NCBI GenBank assembly: GCA_030651575.1 | Contig: JAUSFB010000048.1 | Coordinates: 1-64,000, forward strand | Source of the DNA: Phaeospirillum sp. | GTDB lineage: Bacteria > Pseudomonadota > Alphaproteobacteria > Rhodospirillales > Magnetospirillaceae | Length of the DNA: 64,000 nt | Direction: 5' to 3' | Shown here: positions 16,854 to 25,718 of the stretch, one piece after another | Layout of the letters: every line of letters begins with the position of its first letter | How positions within the stretch are numbered: position 1 is the first letter of the stretch | Made by a program: the position numbers and the translations under genes | The notes under the pieces: generated by a model | The model's database searches: none | Told to the model about the DNA's origin: nothing | What the model saw: the letters and a program-made list of their open reading frames with translations, nothing else

Positions 16854-17732
16854 CTATAGCTCGGCATCCCTGACCAGATGAGCAATATCAGTCGCGGTCC
16901 TCGCATCCTTCACTATTCGGTTTTTAGGGTCCCTCACCCTATAGCGAACCTCCGTGGTCGTGACTTCCGTAATCTCGGCCCTCAGGCCCAGGTCACGAAG
17001 GCAAAGTTCAACGCGTGGAGCGATTCTCATGGGGACAACAAACACCAGTCGGCAAATGCCTTCCCCGTTAGGCGCGTAAAGAATATCGCTCTTTACGCCA
17101 TGAAGGGCTTGATGGAATGCGACCAAAGCATTTTCTTGACCTACGGGCTGAGACTCAAACAAACCATGAGGGCGGGGGATATAGTGGAAATGCTCAGGTA
17201 AGTTTTTCACCAGCGGCTCCGGTGGTAGTGGCGATTCCAGTAACCACAGCGAAAATAATGGCCGCCAACTCCAAGCCCATAATACGGGGAAATTTGAAAG
17301 AGGGATGTCCCAGGGGGCAATTACGACGGTGAACGTTAATCGCCCACCAAGAACATCAACGACAGCGTCATCGGGGCCAATTCTACTCGCCACATCAAGC
17401 CGTGTAACGTCTGGGACCGAAATGTCTATCAGGGGTTCTGGCCGCGTGATGTGGAAGAGTGGCTCCATGAAGATTGGGCCACCGCTGATGTGATGGAAAT
17501 TGATTCTGCCTGATGGGTGATAACTCAGGCGAAAGCCTTTTTGGGCCATGGTCGGGGAAGATACGGAGAGGCTTCCTACGCTCAAAGTTGCGGTCATCGC
17601 GCTATCCGTGTTTCCTGCTCGGACCAGCGATACATAAAGGGAGCCGTCACTGAGCTTCACTTCAGCGGACAGCAGCCGGAAAGTCTTATCTCCGTGCCGA
17701 AGATGCACACTTGTCTTCATTGTCGTTGCCAT
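16854..17732 (-). CDS. Unknown protein in the tRNA-flanked insertion
   Basis: A 292-residue protein I do not recognise. It is mainly beta-type, with segments like KTFRLLSAEVKLSDGSLYVSLV, TATLSVGSLSVSSP, RLDVASRIGPDDAVVDVLGG and RLTFTVVIAPWDIP, then a Trp-rich patch (LWAWSWRPLFSLWLL) that could be a short amphipathic or membrane segment, and a charged C-terminus. No catalytic motif or clear signal peptide is seen. The base composition is visibly less GC-rich than the flanking genes, and the gene sits alone between direct repeats of a tRNA half, both signs of acquisition. Reading toward the tRNA, it could be transcribed from the promoter in the second repeat copy at 17956-17984. Confidence 0.6.
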   Translation of the reverse strand: MATTMKTSVHLRHGDKTFRLLSAEVKLSDGSLYVSLVRAGNTDSAMTATLSVGSLSVSSPTMAQKGFRLSYHPSGRINFHHISGGPIFMEPLFHITRPEPLIDISVPDVTRLDVASRIGPDDAVVDVLGGRLTFTVVIAPWDIPLSNFPVLWAWSWRPLFSLWLLESPLPPEPLVKNLPEHFHYIPRPHGLFESQPVGQENALVAFHQALHGVKSDILYAPNGEGICRLVFVVPMRIAPRVELCLRDLGLRAEITEVTTTEVRYRVRDPKNRIVKDARTATDIAHLVRDAEL

Positions 17733-17873
17733 TCTGCCATGGCTCTGAGGAATAGCCCGATGTGCCGTTAACGTGCCTGCGGCACCAAGGTTACGACGAG
17801 AGCATCATTATGGATAGCCGCAGAGCCGCAGGCCATCTACATCATTGATTCAGGCTGATAATCTGAGGCGGGA

Positions 17874-17996
17874 GCCTTCGGAGGGCAGCGCTCTATCCAG
17901 CTGAGCTGCGGCTGCGCGGGTCTCGCCAAGGAACGACCCATGACGAGAGGCGAGGATTATAGCGCAAGGCGGAAGCGGTGGGAAGGGGGAAGGTGC
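17874..17996. repeat. Direct repeat copy 2: truncated tRNA-Arg 5' half plus promoter flank
   Basis: Nucleotides 17874-17915 equal the first 42 nt of tRNA-Arg(CCG) on the minus strand with one change (T8 to C). Homology ends just past the anticodon loop. The upstream flank also matches copy 1 with an insertion of about 19 bases. The 3' half of the tRNA is absent, so no mature tRNA can form from this copy. Confidence 0.85.
17956..17984 (-). promoter_or_regulatory. Second copy of the tRNA-Arg promoter, facing the unknown gene
   Basis: On the minus strand TTCCCA (17979-17984), a 17-base spacer and a perfect TATAAT (17956-17961). A transcript would begin about 35 bases before the truncated tRNA half and could read on into the gene starting at 17732. 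Confidence 0.55.
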
Positions 17997-18159
17997 GCAA
18001 TATCAGGGCAATCGGGCGGCCCATGCGTAATCGCCGATCTTGTAGCGGGCGACGCCGTCATGACGACAATCCCCCGCCGTTTTGCCACTCGCATGACCAG
18101 GGCCGGAAAGCCAAACCATCGCCAACCTGACCGTCCAGCGGCTGCGAGGCGAAGCGGAT

Positions 18160-20220
18160 TCAGGGGGTGATCAGGCGCTTCAACTCGGTCAGCAGCGTTT
18201 CCTTATCGGCGGCTCCCTTTTGCAGAACTTTCTGCACACAACCGGCAAGGCGGTCCCGGTCTTCCTGATTGATGTCCTTGGCGGTCAGCACCACGATAGG
18301 GATGGCGTGCCATTCCGGATGGCGCTGGAGTTCGGCGACGAACTCGAAGCCGTCCATCTCCGGCATCATCAGGTCGAGCAGGATCAGATCGGGGACGGAT
18401 TCAGCGACACGGTTCAGAGCGATCCGCCCATTGGCGGCCTCGACGACCGACCAGCCTTCCTTGGTCAGCATGCGGCGGAGCATCTCGCGATTGGTATGGT
18501 CATCCTCGACCACCAGGATGCGTTCGATGGGGCCGCGATCCTTGAAGCGGGACAGCACTTCGGCCAACTGGTCGCGGTCGATGGGCTTGGACATGAAGTG
18601 ATGGGCGCCGAGGGCGTATCCCAGGGCTTGGTTTTCGACCACCGAGACCATGATCACCGGGATCATCGCCAGATCCGGGTCGGTCTTCAGGGCCGTCAGA
18701 ACAGACCAGCCGTCCATTCCCGGCATCATCACATCCAAGGTGATTGCGGCGGGCTTGAGCGCCCGGGCCATCTCCAGTCCCAGCGGCCCATCGGCGGCAA
18801 AGCGGGCTCTGAAGCCGTTTTCGGTGAGGAAACGGCCGAGCAGGTCGCGGGCCACCGCGTCATCATCGATCACCAGCACCAGCGGTTGTTCGACGGTGGG
18901 TTCGACCTCGCCCAGGGGGCGCGCCGCCTTGGGGTCCGTCATGGCGGCCGGCAGGCGGACGGTGAAGGTGGTGCCCATGCCGGGTTCGCTCGTCACCGTG
19001 ATATCGCCGTCCATCATGCGGCAGAAGGTGCGGCTGATCGCCAGCCCCAGGCCGGTGCCGCCGAATTTGCGCGTGGTCGAGGCGTCGGCTTGCTGAAAGG
19101 CCTGGAACAGCTTGTCCAACGCCTCGGGAGCCATGCCGATGCCGGTATCGGCCACCGCGAACTCGATCCAGGCGGCCTCGCGACGGCAAATCAGGGTGAT
19201 GGCGCCGTTATTGGTGAACTTGCTGGCGTTACTGAGCAGATTGAACAGCGTCTGGCGCACCTTGGTAAGGTCGGCTTCCATGACGCCGATACCGGCGGGG
19301 CACTCGACGGCCAGCCGGTTGCTATTCTTTTCCACCAGCGGCCGGATGGTCGAAACCACATCGGACACCATCTGTTCGATGCCAAAGCTTTCGACGAACA
19401 GGTCCATCTTGCCGGCTTCGATCTTCGAGATGTCGAGAACATCGTTGATCAGCATCAGCAGATGGCGGCCGGCGGAGTGGATCTTGCCGAGATCGGGAAT
19501 AAGCTCGTCCTGGCCAAGATCCTCCAGCTCCTCCTGCAACATCTCGCTATAACCGATGATGGCGTTCAGCGGCGTCCGCAGTTCGTGGCTCATATTGGCG
19601 AGAAAGCTGCTCTTGGCCTGATTGGCCGCCTCGGCCGCCAGCTTGGCCCGATGGGCCTCCTCCTCGGCCCATTTGCGTTCGGTGATGTCCATGGCCGCCG
19701 CCAGATAACCGGCGAGATTGCCATCACCGCCTTTCAGCGCCGTCACCGACAGGCTGACCGGAAAATGGGTGCCGTCCTTACGACGATAGGTCCATTCGCG
19801 GGCGGAAATAAGCCCATGTCTGACGTATTCAGCGAACAGGCCGCCGGGGGAGACCGGGTGTCCCAGCTCGGCGGCGAGTTCGGCGGCGTGGGCTGCGACC
19901 TCTTCGGGCAGCAGGAAGTCCAGCAGGGTTCGATGCCCCACCGCCTCCTCGCTGGTATAGCCAAGCAAGGTCTCGGCGCCGCGATTGAACAGCAGGACCT
20001 CGCCGTCGATATTGGTGGCGATGATCGACATTTGCAGGGCGGCGTCCAGAACCGCCTGACGCTGGGCATTGGCGCTTTGAAAGCGATAGAGCAGCCGCTC
20101 GGTCTCCTCGAACTGCTTGACCACCAGTTGGGCCGTGATCTCGGCCGCCTCGCGGGCGACGCGGATCTCGTTGCGCAGTAAGGCGTTCTCGGCCAGGAGG
20201 CCCGTGGTCTGGTCCGTCAT
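18160..20220 (-). CDS. Soluble hybrid histidine kinase (PAS-HisKA-HATPase-REC-REC)
   Basis: 686 residues without transmembrane helices. An N-terminal coiled coil (1-60) leads to a PAS domain (about 58-180), a dimerisation domain with the phospho-acceptor His212 ([17 protein letters not shown]), an ATPase domain (N-box [22 protein letters not shown]), and two receivers with aspartates in [12 protein letters not shown] and [12 protein letters not shown]. The start overlaps the hydrogenase protease stop by four bases (ATGA), so the kinase belongs to the hydrogenase operon. By analogy with HupT/HoxJ it is a candidate partner of a hydrogen-sensing hydrogenase. The output could be the lone receiver encoded divergently at 23320. 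Confidence 0.88.
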   Translation of the reverse strand: MTDQTTGLLAENALLRNEIRVAREAAEITAQLVVKQFEETERLLYRFQSANAQRQAVLDAALQMSIIATNIDGEVLLFNRGAETLLGYTSEEAVGHRTLLDFLLPEEVAAHAAELAAELGHPVSPGGLFAEYVRHGLISAREWTYRRKDGTHFPVSLSVTALKGGDGNLAGYLAAAMDITERKWAEEEAHRAKLAAEAANQAKSSFLANMSHELRTPLNAIIGYSEMLQEELEDLGQDELIPDLGKIHSAGRHLLMLINDVLDISKIEAGKMDLFVESFGIEQMVSDVVSTIRPLVEKNSNRLAVECPAGIGVMEADLTKVRQTLFNLLSNASKFTNNGAITLICRREAAWIEFAVADTGIGMAPEALDKLFQAFQQADASTTRKFGGTGLGLAISRTFCRMMDGDITVTSEPGMGTTFTVRLPAAMTDPKAARPLGEVEPTVEQPLVLVIDDDAVARDLLGRFLTENGFRARFAADGPLGLEMARALKPAAITLDVMMPGMDGWSVLTALKTDPDLAMIPVIMVSVVENQALGYALGAHHFMSKPIDRDQLAEVLSRFKDRGPIERILVVEDDHTNREMLRRMLTKEGWSVVEAANGRIALNRVAESVPDLILLDLMMPEMDGFEFVAELQRHPEWHAIPIVVLTAKDINQEDRDRLAGCVQKVLQKGAADKETLLTELKRLITP

Positions 20221-20645
20221 GGCCGCACCGCCTCCGCCAGGGCTCGGGCGGCGACGGCGGCGACCATGGCGGTTTCGGCCGGCCCCTCCGCACCGATCAA
20301 CAGCACCTCCGGCACTTCGCCGTCGCAGACTCGCGGCAGCAGGTGAAACAGATAGGGCAGGCCGGCGTCATGCCCCCATACTCCTTCCGTCAGTGCCGCG
20401 ACGTCTTCCCGGTGCAGCGTTACCACCTCTCCCGGTCGGGCGAAACCCGCGACGGCGTCGACGAACACCGCCCGCCCGGCACCCTCGATGACCCGCAGCA
20501 GGTCAAGGCCGCACAGCCCGCCATCCACCAGTTCGACCCCACCGGGAAGCCGCGAACCCGCCAGCAAGGCATGGACACGGGGGCCGAGGTCGTCGCCGGG
20601 ACTATGGCGGTTGCCGACGCAGATGATGCGGGCGGGGCGGGGCAT
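20217..20645 (-). CDS. NiFe-hydrogenase maturation protease (HybD/HycI family)
   Basis: 142 residues from the ATG at 20645, one base after the large-subunit stop. The family core is visible: [17 protein letters not shown] (metal-probe Asp region), [12 protein letters not shown], and VFVDAV, then a weakly conserved C-terminus. These endopeptidases remove the C-terminal tail of the hydrogenase large subunit after nickel insertion. The adjacent large subunit still carries such a tail, 15 residues past the last ligand His, so enzyme and substrate match. A longer frame upstream overlaps the large subunit and is not needed. Confidence 0.82.
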   Translation of the reverse strand: MPRPARIICVGNRHSPGDDLGPRVHALLAGSRLPGGVELVDGGLCGLDLLRVIEGAGRAVFVDAVAGFARPGEVVTLHREDVAALTEGVWGHDAGLPYLFHLLPRVCDGEVPEVLLIGAEGPAETAMVAAVAARALAEAVRP

Positions 20646-20646
20646 G

Positions 20647-22185
20647 TCAGGCTTCCAGCCGGACGCGGCCAAGGGTTTTGCCCTTGCGCACGGTGTGGAC
20701 CGAACAGACGAGGCAGGGGTCGAACGAGCGGATGACGTGGCCGACTTCCACCGGATTATCGGCATCGGCCACCGGCGTGCCGATCAAGGCTTCCTCCCAC
20801 GGGCCGCGAACGCCGCCCGAGTCGCGCGGCGAACCGTTCCAGCCGGTGGGGGTAATGATCTGGTAGCGGTCGATGCGTCCGTTCTTGATGCTCACCCAAT
20901 GGCCGAGAGCGCCTCGGGCAGCCTGGATCATGCCGACTCCGACGCCGTCGGTGATGGGGCCGGGATCGGCGTAGACGTCGCGGGCGCCGGAGGCGACAAC
21001 CTCGGCCAGCCAGAGCGCCATGGTCGGCAACAGGGTAGCCGGGCGGGTCAGGCGCGCCAGTTCACGCGCCAGGGCATTGGCTCCCTGCCGCTCCAGCAGG
21101 TCGGTGAACAGAGGGTCGCCTGCCACCACTCTTTCGGCGAAAGGGCCGGTTTCGGCTGGACCGCCGAGATAGCGGGCCGCCTTGACCCAGGAATAACGGC
21201 GGCCCTCCTCGCCCGAGGCGTAGGGTTCCGTCTTGCCCTCGGACGGATGGAGGCCGCCGTCGGCGGCGGCATACCAGGATGCCGCCACATGCTCGGAAAT
21301 GGCGGTGGGGTCCAAGGCCTCCACCACGCTCCCCCGGGCGAAACCGGCGGGGATCAGATGGCCGCCGACTCCTTGGGCCGCAGTCTCGGCCGGGAGGTCG
21401 AGCGAGCCGTAGGACAGAAAGGCGCCGTGGCCATTGCCCAGGCGATCAAGGCCGGCGGCGCGACCAAACCGCAGCAAAAAGCCGACATCGCTGTCGCGAT
21501 GGGCCGCCGATTCATCCAACCAGACATCCAGCGCCGCCAGACTGTCCACTGCTTTCCAGCGCTCGATGGAGCAACCGAGGACGCGCCGTTCGTACCACGC
21601 CCGGAAGGCGTCGAGTACATGACGGCATTGCAGCAGCTCGGTCACCTGCGGCGCATAGGACAGGCCGCCCGGCACCATGAAGGAGCTGTGCGGCCACTGT
21701 CCGCCGATCATGGCGATGATCTCGATGATGCGCTTGGTCTCGCGCACCGTCTCGACGATCGCCTCGCCGACGAGGGGGGCATAGCGGCGAACCGCTTCCT
21801 CATGCATCGGAAGGGCGCGGTAGGCCGGATTGGCGAAATCCACCAGGAACATCAAGATGCCGTGGCGCACATCGCTTTGAACATGCTCCACCATCAAGGA
21901 GAGATTGCGAAGCCTGACGCCGTTATCGGGCACCGTGGCCCCGGCGATGGCATCCAGCGCCTTGGCCGCCGTCATCAGGTGAGTGGTGCTGCAAATGCCG
22001 CAGATGCGGGGCGTCACCACCAGTCCGTCGAGCGCGCCGCGACCGATCAGCAGGCGCTCGAAGCCACGAAACATGGTGCCGGCGCTCCAGGCGTCGACCA
22101 CCACGCCATCGGCGACTTCCAGGCGTAATTCCAGGTCGCCCTCGACCCGGTTGATGGGAATGTCGAGTATCTTCCGGACTGCCAT
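20647..22185 (-). CDS. NiFe-hydrogenase large subunit, group 2-like
   Basis: 512 residues. The nickel ligands are present in both conserved motifs: RICGICSTTH near the N-terminus (C62, C65) and DPCLVCSVH near the C-terminus (C491, C494, H497). Fifteen residues follow H497, as expected for a precursor cleaved by the protease encoded next. The protein is shorter than periplasmic group 1 enzymes and its partner lacks a Tat signal, so the enzyme is cytoplasmic. Within group 2 it could be an uptake enzyme or a hydrogen sensor; the histidine kinase in the operon and absence of a cytochrome b or Hyp genes nearby favour sensing. Regulatory hydrogenases normally lack the C-terminal tail, so this one is unusual if it is a sensor. 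Confidence 0.9.
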   Translation of the reverse strand: MAVRKILDIPINRVEGDLELRLEVADGVVVDAWSAGTMFRGFERLLIGRGALDGLVVTPRICGICSTTHLMTAAKALDAIAGATVPDNGVRLRNLSLMVEHVQSDVRHGILMFLVDFANPAYRALPMHEEAVRRYAPLVGEAIVETVRETKRIIEIIAMIGGQWPHSSFMVPGGLSYAPQVTELLQCRHVLDAFRAWYERRVLGCSIERWKAVDSLAALDVWLDESAAHRDSDVGFLLRFGRAAGLDRLGNGHGAFLSYGSLDLPAETAAQGVGGHLIPAGFARGSVVEALDPTAISEHVAASWYAAADGGLHPSEGKTEPYASGEEGRRYSWVKAARYLGGPAETGPFAERVVAGDPLFTDLLERQGANALARELARLTRPATLLPTMALWLAEVVASGARDVYADPGPITDGVGVGMIQAARGALGHWVSIKNGRIDRYQIITPTGWNGSPRDSGGVRGPWEEALIGTPVADADNPVEVGHVIRSFDPCLVCSVHTVRKGKTLGRVRLEA

Positions 22186-22197
22186 CCTGCCCTCTCC

Positions 22198-23136
22198 TCA
22201 GATTTCCGTGCGGCGCTGGCGCAAGCGCTCGGGAGCGGCGGCGGCGGCCATGACTTTGTAGACCATGTAGTGGGCGCGGTTGATTCCGTTGGGCAGATCC
22301 AGCGGAATACCCTCGATATTGCGGGTATTGAAGAACGGATGGTTCTGCGGAAATTCCGGGCTGGTGCAGCCGAAGCAGGGGACGCCGGCGCGGGTCTTGG
22401 ACGAACGCTGATTCCACAGCAGCTTGTTGCAGGGGCCGGCGACCAACGGTCCGTGACAGCCCATATGGAAGAACAGGCAACCCTTTTCGCCAAAGGTTTC
22501 CTCTTCGACGCGGTACTCGTGGTACTCGTTGCGGGTGCAGCCCTGGTGAACCATCATGCCGTACCAGGACAAAGGACGATTGTAAGGATCAAGCGCCAGC
22601 TCGGTGCCGGTCACCAGCGCGGTCAGGGTTCCCGCCAGCACCTGGGGGTGGCAGGGGCAGCCCGATAGATTGATGACCGGCAGCCCGGCCTTGGACAGAA
22701 ATTCTGCCCCCAGGAAGCCGCCGGGCTCGGAGCGGTGGAACTGCAAGCCGGTGGCTTCGATCTCGGTCTGGGCGCCGAATCCGCCGAACGAGGCGCAGGT
22801 GCCGGCCGCCACCACAAAGCGGGCCTGCCGCGCCAGTGCGGCGACGATATCCTTCTTTGGCCGCCGGCCCTTGGTGTCGTACATCCCGGTGCCGGCCGGG
22901 CCACGAAGAACGGCGCCCTCCACCACAAGAATATCGAGGGGGAGTTCTCCGGAGAATAGAACCTCAAGTTGAGACGCCTGTTGAGCAGGAGAGCTGTTTG
23001 ACAGGGATGGGTGATAAAGGACATCGATCCCCAACCCCGAGAACAACTGCAATATATCCGGAGTTTCCGAGTTCAGGAAAGACATGGTGTCACCGCCACA
23101 CCCGCCACATTGTAACCAGTATAAATTAACCCCCAT
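22198..23136 (-). CDS. NiFe-hydrogenase small subunit, cytosolic, altered proximal-cluster motif
   Basis: 312 residues, no Tat signal; the protein begins directly with MGVNLYWLQCGGCGGDTMSFL. Group 2 small subunits as I know them read LQSGGCGGCTMS here, so the usual second cysteine is Asp16 and a new cysteine appears at C10, shifting the C-x2-C pair by three residues. Other cluster ligands appear intact (GTCASFGG, GCPCHPQ, FHMGCHGP, PCNKLLWN, GVPCFGCTSPEFP). It carries electrons between the NiFe site and a partner. The start has a strong GGAGGGG site. It is the first gene of the operon, 12 bases from the large subunit, behind a near-consensus promoter. Confidence 0.9.
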   Translation of the reverse strand: MGVNLYWLQCGGCGGDTMSFLNSETPDILQLFSGLGIDVLYHPSLSNSSPAQQASQLEVLFSGELPLDILVVEGAVLRGPAGTGMYDTKGRRPKKDIVAALARQARFVVAAGTCASFGGFGAQTEIEATGLQFHRSEPGGFLGAEFLSKAGLPVINLSGCPCHPQVLAGTLTALVTGTELALDPYNRPLSWYGMMVHQGCTRNEYHEYRVEEETFGEKGCLFFHMGCHGPLVAGPCNKLLWNQRSSKTRAGVPCFGCTSPEFPQNHPFFNTRNIEGIPLDLPNGINRAHYMVYKVMAAAAAPERLRQRRTEI

Positions 23137-23217
23137 CCCACCCCTCCTTTGGGCCTATAATTCTTTTGCCCTATCTTGCTGGTATGCGGGCCAATTCCAG
23201 GCGACTCTGCATGGTTG

Positions 23218-23246
23218 ATTATACTTGCGTGGAAACAAACGATCAA
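23218..23246 (-). promoter_or_regulatory. Sigma70-like promoter of the hydrogenase operon
   Basis: On the minus strand TTGATC (23241-23246) and a perfect TATAAT (23218-23223) are 17 bases apart, giving a start about 75 bases before the small-subunit ATG. No sigma54 GG/GC pair is apparent in this gap. Confidence 0.7.
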
Positions 23247-23319
23247 ATACGTTTCTTTTGAAATACGCCTTCCTGGTTTGGGAGGCGGTGGCGCTGGCCG
23301 GGTTGGGACAAAGTTGAAC

Positions 23320-23688
23320 ATGACCAAGATCCTTTTGGTCGAGGATAACGAGATGAACCGGGACATGCTGTCCCGGCGCCTGCAACGCAAGGGTTACGTG
23401 GTGGTGATGGCGGTCGATGGTGGCGAAGGCGTCGCCATGGCGGCCAGCGAACAACCCGACCTGATCCTGATGGATATGAGCCTGCCGGTGCTGAATGGCT
23501 GGGACGCCACTCGCCAGATCAAGGCCTGCCCCGCATTGAAGCACATCCCGATCATCGCCCTGACCGCCCACGCCATGGCCAGCGATCGTGAGCAGGCGTT
23601 GGCGGCGGGGTGCGATGGCTACGAGACCAAGCCCATCGAGCTTCCTCAACTGCTGGAGAAGATCGAGTCCCTGCTGCGGCGGGCTTGA
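23320..23688 (+). CDS. Single-domain response regulator (REC only)
   Basis: 122 residues comprising just a receiver: ILLVEDNEMNRDML (acidic pocket), phospho-aspartate in LILMDMSLPVLNGW, Thr switch in IIALTAHAM and Lys in YETKPIE, like CheY/DivK-type relays. The start is taken at the ATG at 23320; a TTG six bases earlier is possible and no strong Shine-Dalgarno is visible. It is transcribed away from the hydrogenase/kinase operon and just ahead of the phosphatase fusion, so it may pass phosphate from the hybrid kinase to that system. Confidence 0.85.
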   Translation: MTKILLVEDNEMNRDMLSRRLQRKGYVVVMAVDGGEGVAMAASEQPDLILMDMSLPVLNGWDATRQIKACPALKHIPIIALTAHAMASDREQALAAGCDGYETKPIELPQLLEKIESLLRRA

Positions 23689-23693
23689 GCATC

Positions 23694-25718
23694 ATGGTTG
23701 CGCAAGTGCTTGACCTTCGGCTGGCCGCCATTGCCGAACGGGTTCGGGCCGTGGTCGGCCCGGCGACGGAACCGATCTCGGCCGCCGCAGCAACCCTGGC
23801 GGCGGCGGCCTCGGCGACGGCGGTCGCCGACGAAATCAGTCAAATCGGCAAGGCCGCCCGCCTCCTGGTGGAGATGGTCGAGACCTGCCTGCCCGAAATG
23901 GAGGAAGATGGCAGCATCGAGACGACGTGCTCGCGTCTCCGCCACGACTTGCGCACGCCGCTGGTCGCCCTCAAGGGCTATGGCGAGCTTGTCCTTGAAA
24001 TCGCCACCGATGAGGGGCTGGACGCCGTCTCGGCCGCCCTCGGTCCGCTGCTTGAGGGGGTCGCCGACGTCATGGTGGCGATCGAGCGGGCGTTGCCCGC
24101 CATGTCGCACGCCATGGCCGTCGAGGAAGGGAGCGAGGGCGACGGGCCGGGGCTTGCCTCCTATCCCTCCGGCCGCGTCCTGGTCGCCGACGACAGCCAG
24201 GCCAACCGCGATGTCCTCGTCAAATACCTCTCGCGCGAGGGGCATGACGTGGTGGCGGTCGCCGACGGCCTCGCCGCCGTCGAGGCCGTCTTCGAGCAGC
24301 CGTTCGACGTGGTGCTGCTGGACATGATCATGCCGGGGATGAATGGCGACGAGGTCTTGAAGGCGATCAAGGCCGAGCCCCGGCTTCGGTTGCTGCCGGT
24401 CATCATGATTTCGGCGCTGGACGCCTTGGACAGTATTGTCCGCTGCATCGAGGCGGGGGCCGAGGACTACCTGCCAAAGCCGTTCAATCGGGTGCTGCTG
24501 CGGGCGCGCATCGGCGCTTGCCTCGAAAAGAAGCGTCTGCGCGAGGTCGAGCTGTCGTATCTCCGGGCGGTCGAGAAGGAACTGACCATCGCCCGCGAGG
24601 TGCAGAGATCCATTCTGCCCAAGGCGTTCCCCGCCCATCGCTCCCTCGCCGGTCATGGCCTGATGGACCCCGCCCGCGAGATTGGTGGGGATTTCTATGA
24701 CTTCTTCGCCCTGGACGACGACCGGGTCGGCATTGCCGTCGGCGACGTGTCCGGCAAGGGAGTTCCCGCCGCCGTCTATATGGCGATGGTGCGGACCCAG
24801 TTGCGCGCCACCGCCCTGTTCGGTTTATCGCCGGCCGAATGCCTGTACCGCCTCAACGATCACCTGAGCGCCGACAATGCCGAGGGCATGTTCGTATCCC
24901 TGTTCTACGGTATCATCGACTGCGGGACGGGCGTTTTCACCTATGCCAATGGCGGCCATAATTGGCCGATCCTGTTGCGCGCCGATGGAAGCGTCGAGTG
25001 GGTCAAGGGCACCGACGACCTTCTGGTGGGGGTGATCCATGGCAGCGCCTACCACAACGCCGCTCTGGAGCTGGCGGCGGGGGACTCCCTGTTCGTCTAT
25101 ACCGATGGCGTCGTCGAAGCCATCGATTCCGCCGAGGCCGAATTCGGCAAGGACCGCTTGGCCGCCGTATTGGCCGACAAGGCCGGCCTGGCGCCGGAGA
25201 TGCTCTGTGGCGGGGTGCTGACCGCCGTGCGGACCTTCGAGGGCGGCTTGCCCCACAGTGATGATCTGACCTGCGTGGCCGTGCGATTCCTCGGCGGCCA
25301 GGCCGACGCCTCTCGTTTTGAGATGCGAATCGCCAACGCGATCGCGGAGATCAGCCGACTGATCTCCGCGGTTCAGGCTTTTCTCCTGCGTCGGGAGGTG
25401 GCCGCCGAAACCGCCTACCCCTTGGCGATGGCGGTCGAGGAGGCGGTGGCGAACGTCATCCGCCATGGCTATGCCGATAGCGAGCCCCACGCCATAACCG
25501 TTCGACTGGCGTGCGATGGCGGCCAATGGATCGCCGAGGTCGTCGATGATGGCGTGTCCTTCGATCCGACAACCCGCGTTTCCGATAACGGCGGGTTCCA
25601 TATCGGCCTGCTTTTGATCAAGACGATGGTCGATGAAATTGAGTACATTAGGGAGGCTGATTGCAACCGTCTCCGTATGATCAAGTCGTCCCCTCGATCC
25701 AGGATGCCGCCGCCATGA
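23694..25718 (+). CDS. DHp-like/REC/PP2C phosphatase/RsbW-like kinase fusion protein
   Basis: 674 residues from the ATG at 23694, five bases after the receiver gene. Order of domains: a helical segment with a histidine-kinase dimerisation motif (RLRHDLRTPLVALKGYGEL, H84) but no ATPase domain after it; a receiver (about 160-280, Asp210 in VVLLDMIMPGMNG, KPF lysine); a SpoIIE/RsbU PP2C phosphatase (about 300-530; EIGGDFYDFF, VGDVSGKGVPAA, YANGGHN, HSDDLTCVAV); and a GHKL domain of RsbW type (N-box AMAVEEAVANVIRHGY). It combines phosphatase and kinase arms of a partner switch under receiver control. The target is presumably the STAS protein overlapping its 3' end. Confidence 0.85.
   Translation: MVAQVLDLRLAAIAERVRAVVGPATEPISAAAATLAAAASATAVADEISQIGKAARLLVEMVETCLPEMEEDGSIETTCSRLRHDLRTPLVALKGYGELVLEIATDEGLDAVSAALGPLLEGVADVMVAIERALPAMSHAMAVEEGSEGDGPGLASYPSGRVLVADDSQANRDVLVKYLSREGHDVVAVADGLAAVEAVFEQPFDVVLLDMIMPGMNGDEVLKAIKAEPRLRLLPVIMISALDALDSIVRCIEAGAEDYLPKPFNRVLLRARIGACLEKKRLREVELSYLRAVEKELTIAREVQRSILPKAFPAHRSLAGHGLMDPAREIGGDFYDFFALDDDRVGIAVGDVSGKGVPAAVYMAMVRTQLRATALFGLSPAECLYRLNDHLSADNAEGMFVSLFYGIIDCGTGVFTYANGGHNWPILLRADGSVEWVKGTDDLLVGVIHGSAYHNAALELAAGDSLFVYTDGVVEAIDSAEAEFGKDRLAAVLADKAGLAPEMLCGGVLTAVRTFEGGLPHSDDLTCVAVRFLGGQADASRFEMRIANAIAEISRLISAVQAFLLRREVAAETAYPLAMAVEEAVANVIRHGYADSEPHAITVRLACDGGQWIAEVVDDGVSFDPTTRVSDNGGFHIGLLLIKTMVDEIEYIREADCNRLRMIKSSPRSRMPPP

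Larger units (their letters stand above)
17733..18159. other. Gap holding the second tRNA repeat copy
   Basis: About 430 bases with no protein-like ORF. It contains the partial tRNA copy at 17874-17915 and its promoter at 17956-17984. The remainder (17997-18159) shows nothing recognisable. Confidence 0.5.

Noticed and set aside
18220..20181. 653-residue plus-strand ORF opposite the hybrid kinase
   Set aside because: Antisense shadow; the minus strand carries a complete set of kinase and receiver motifs.
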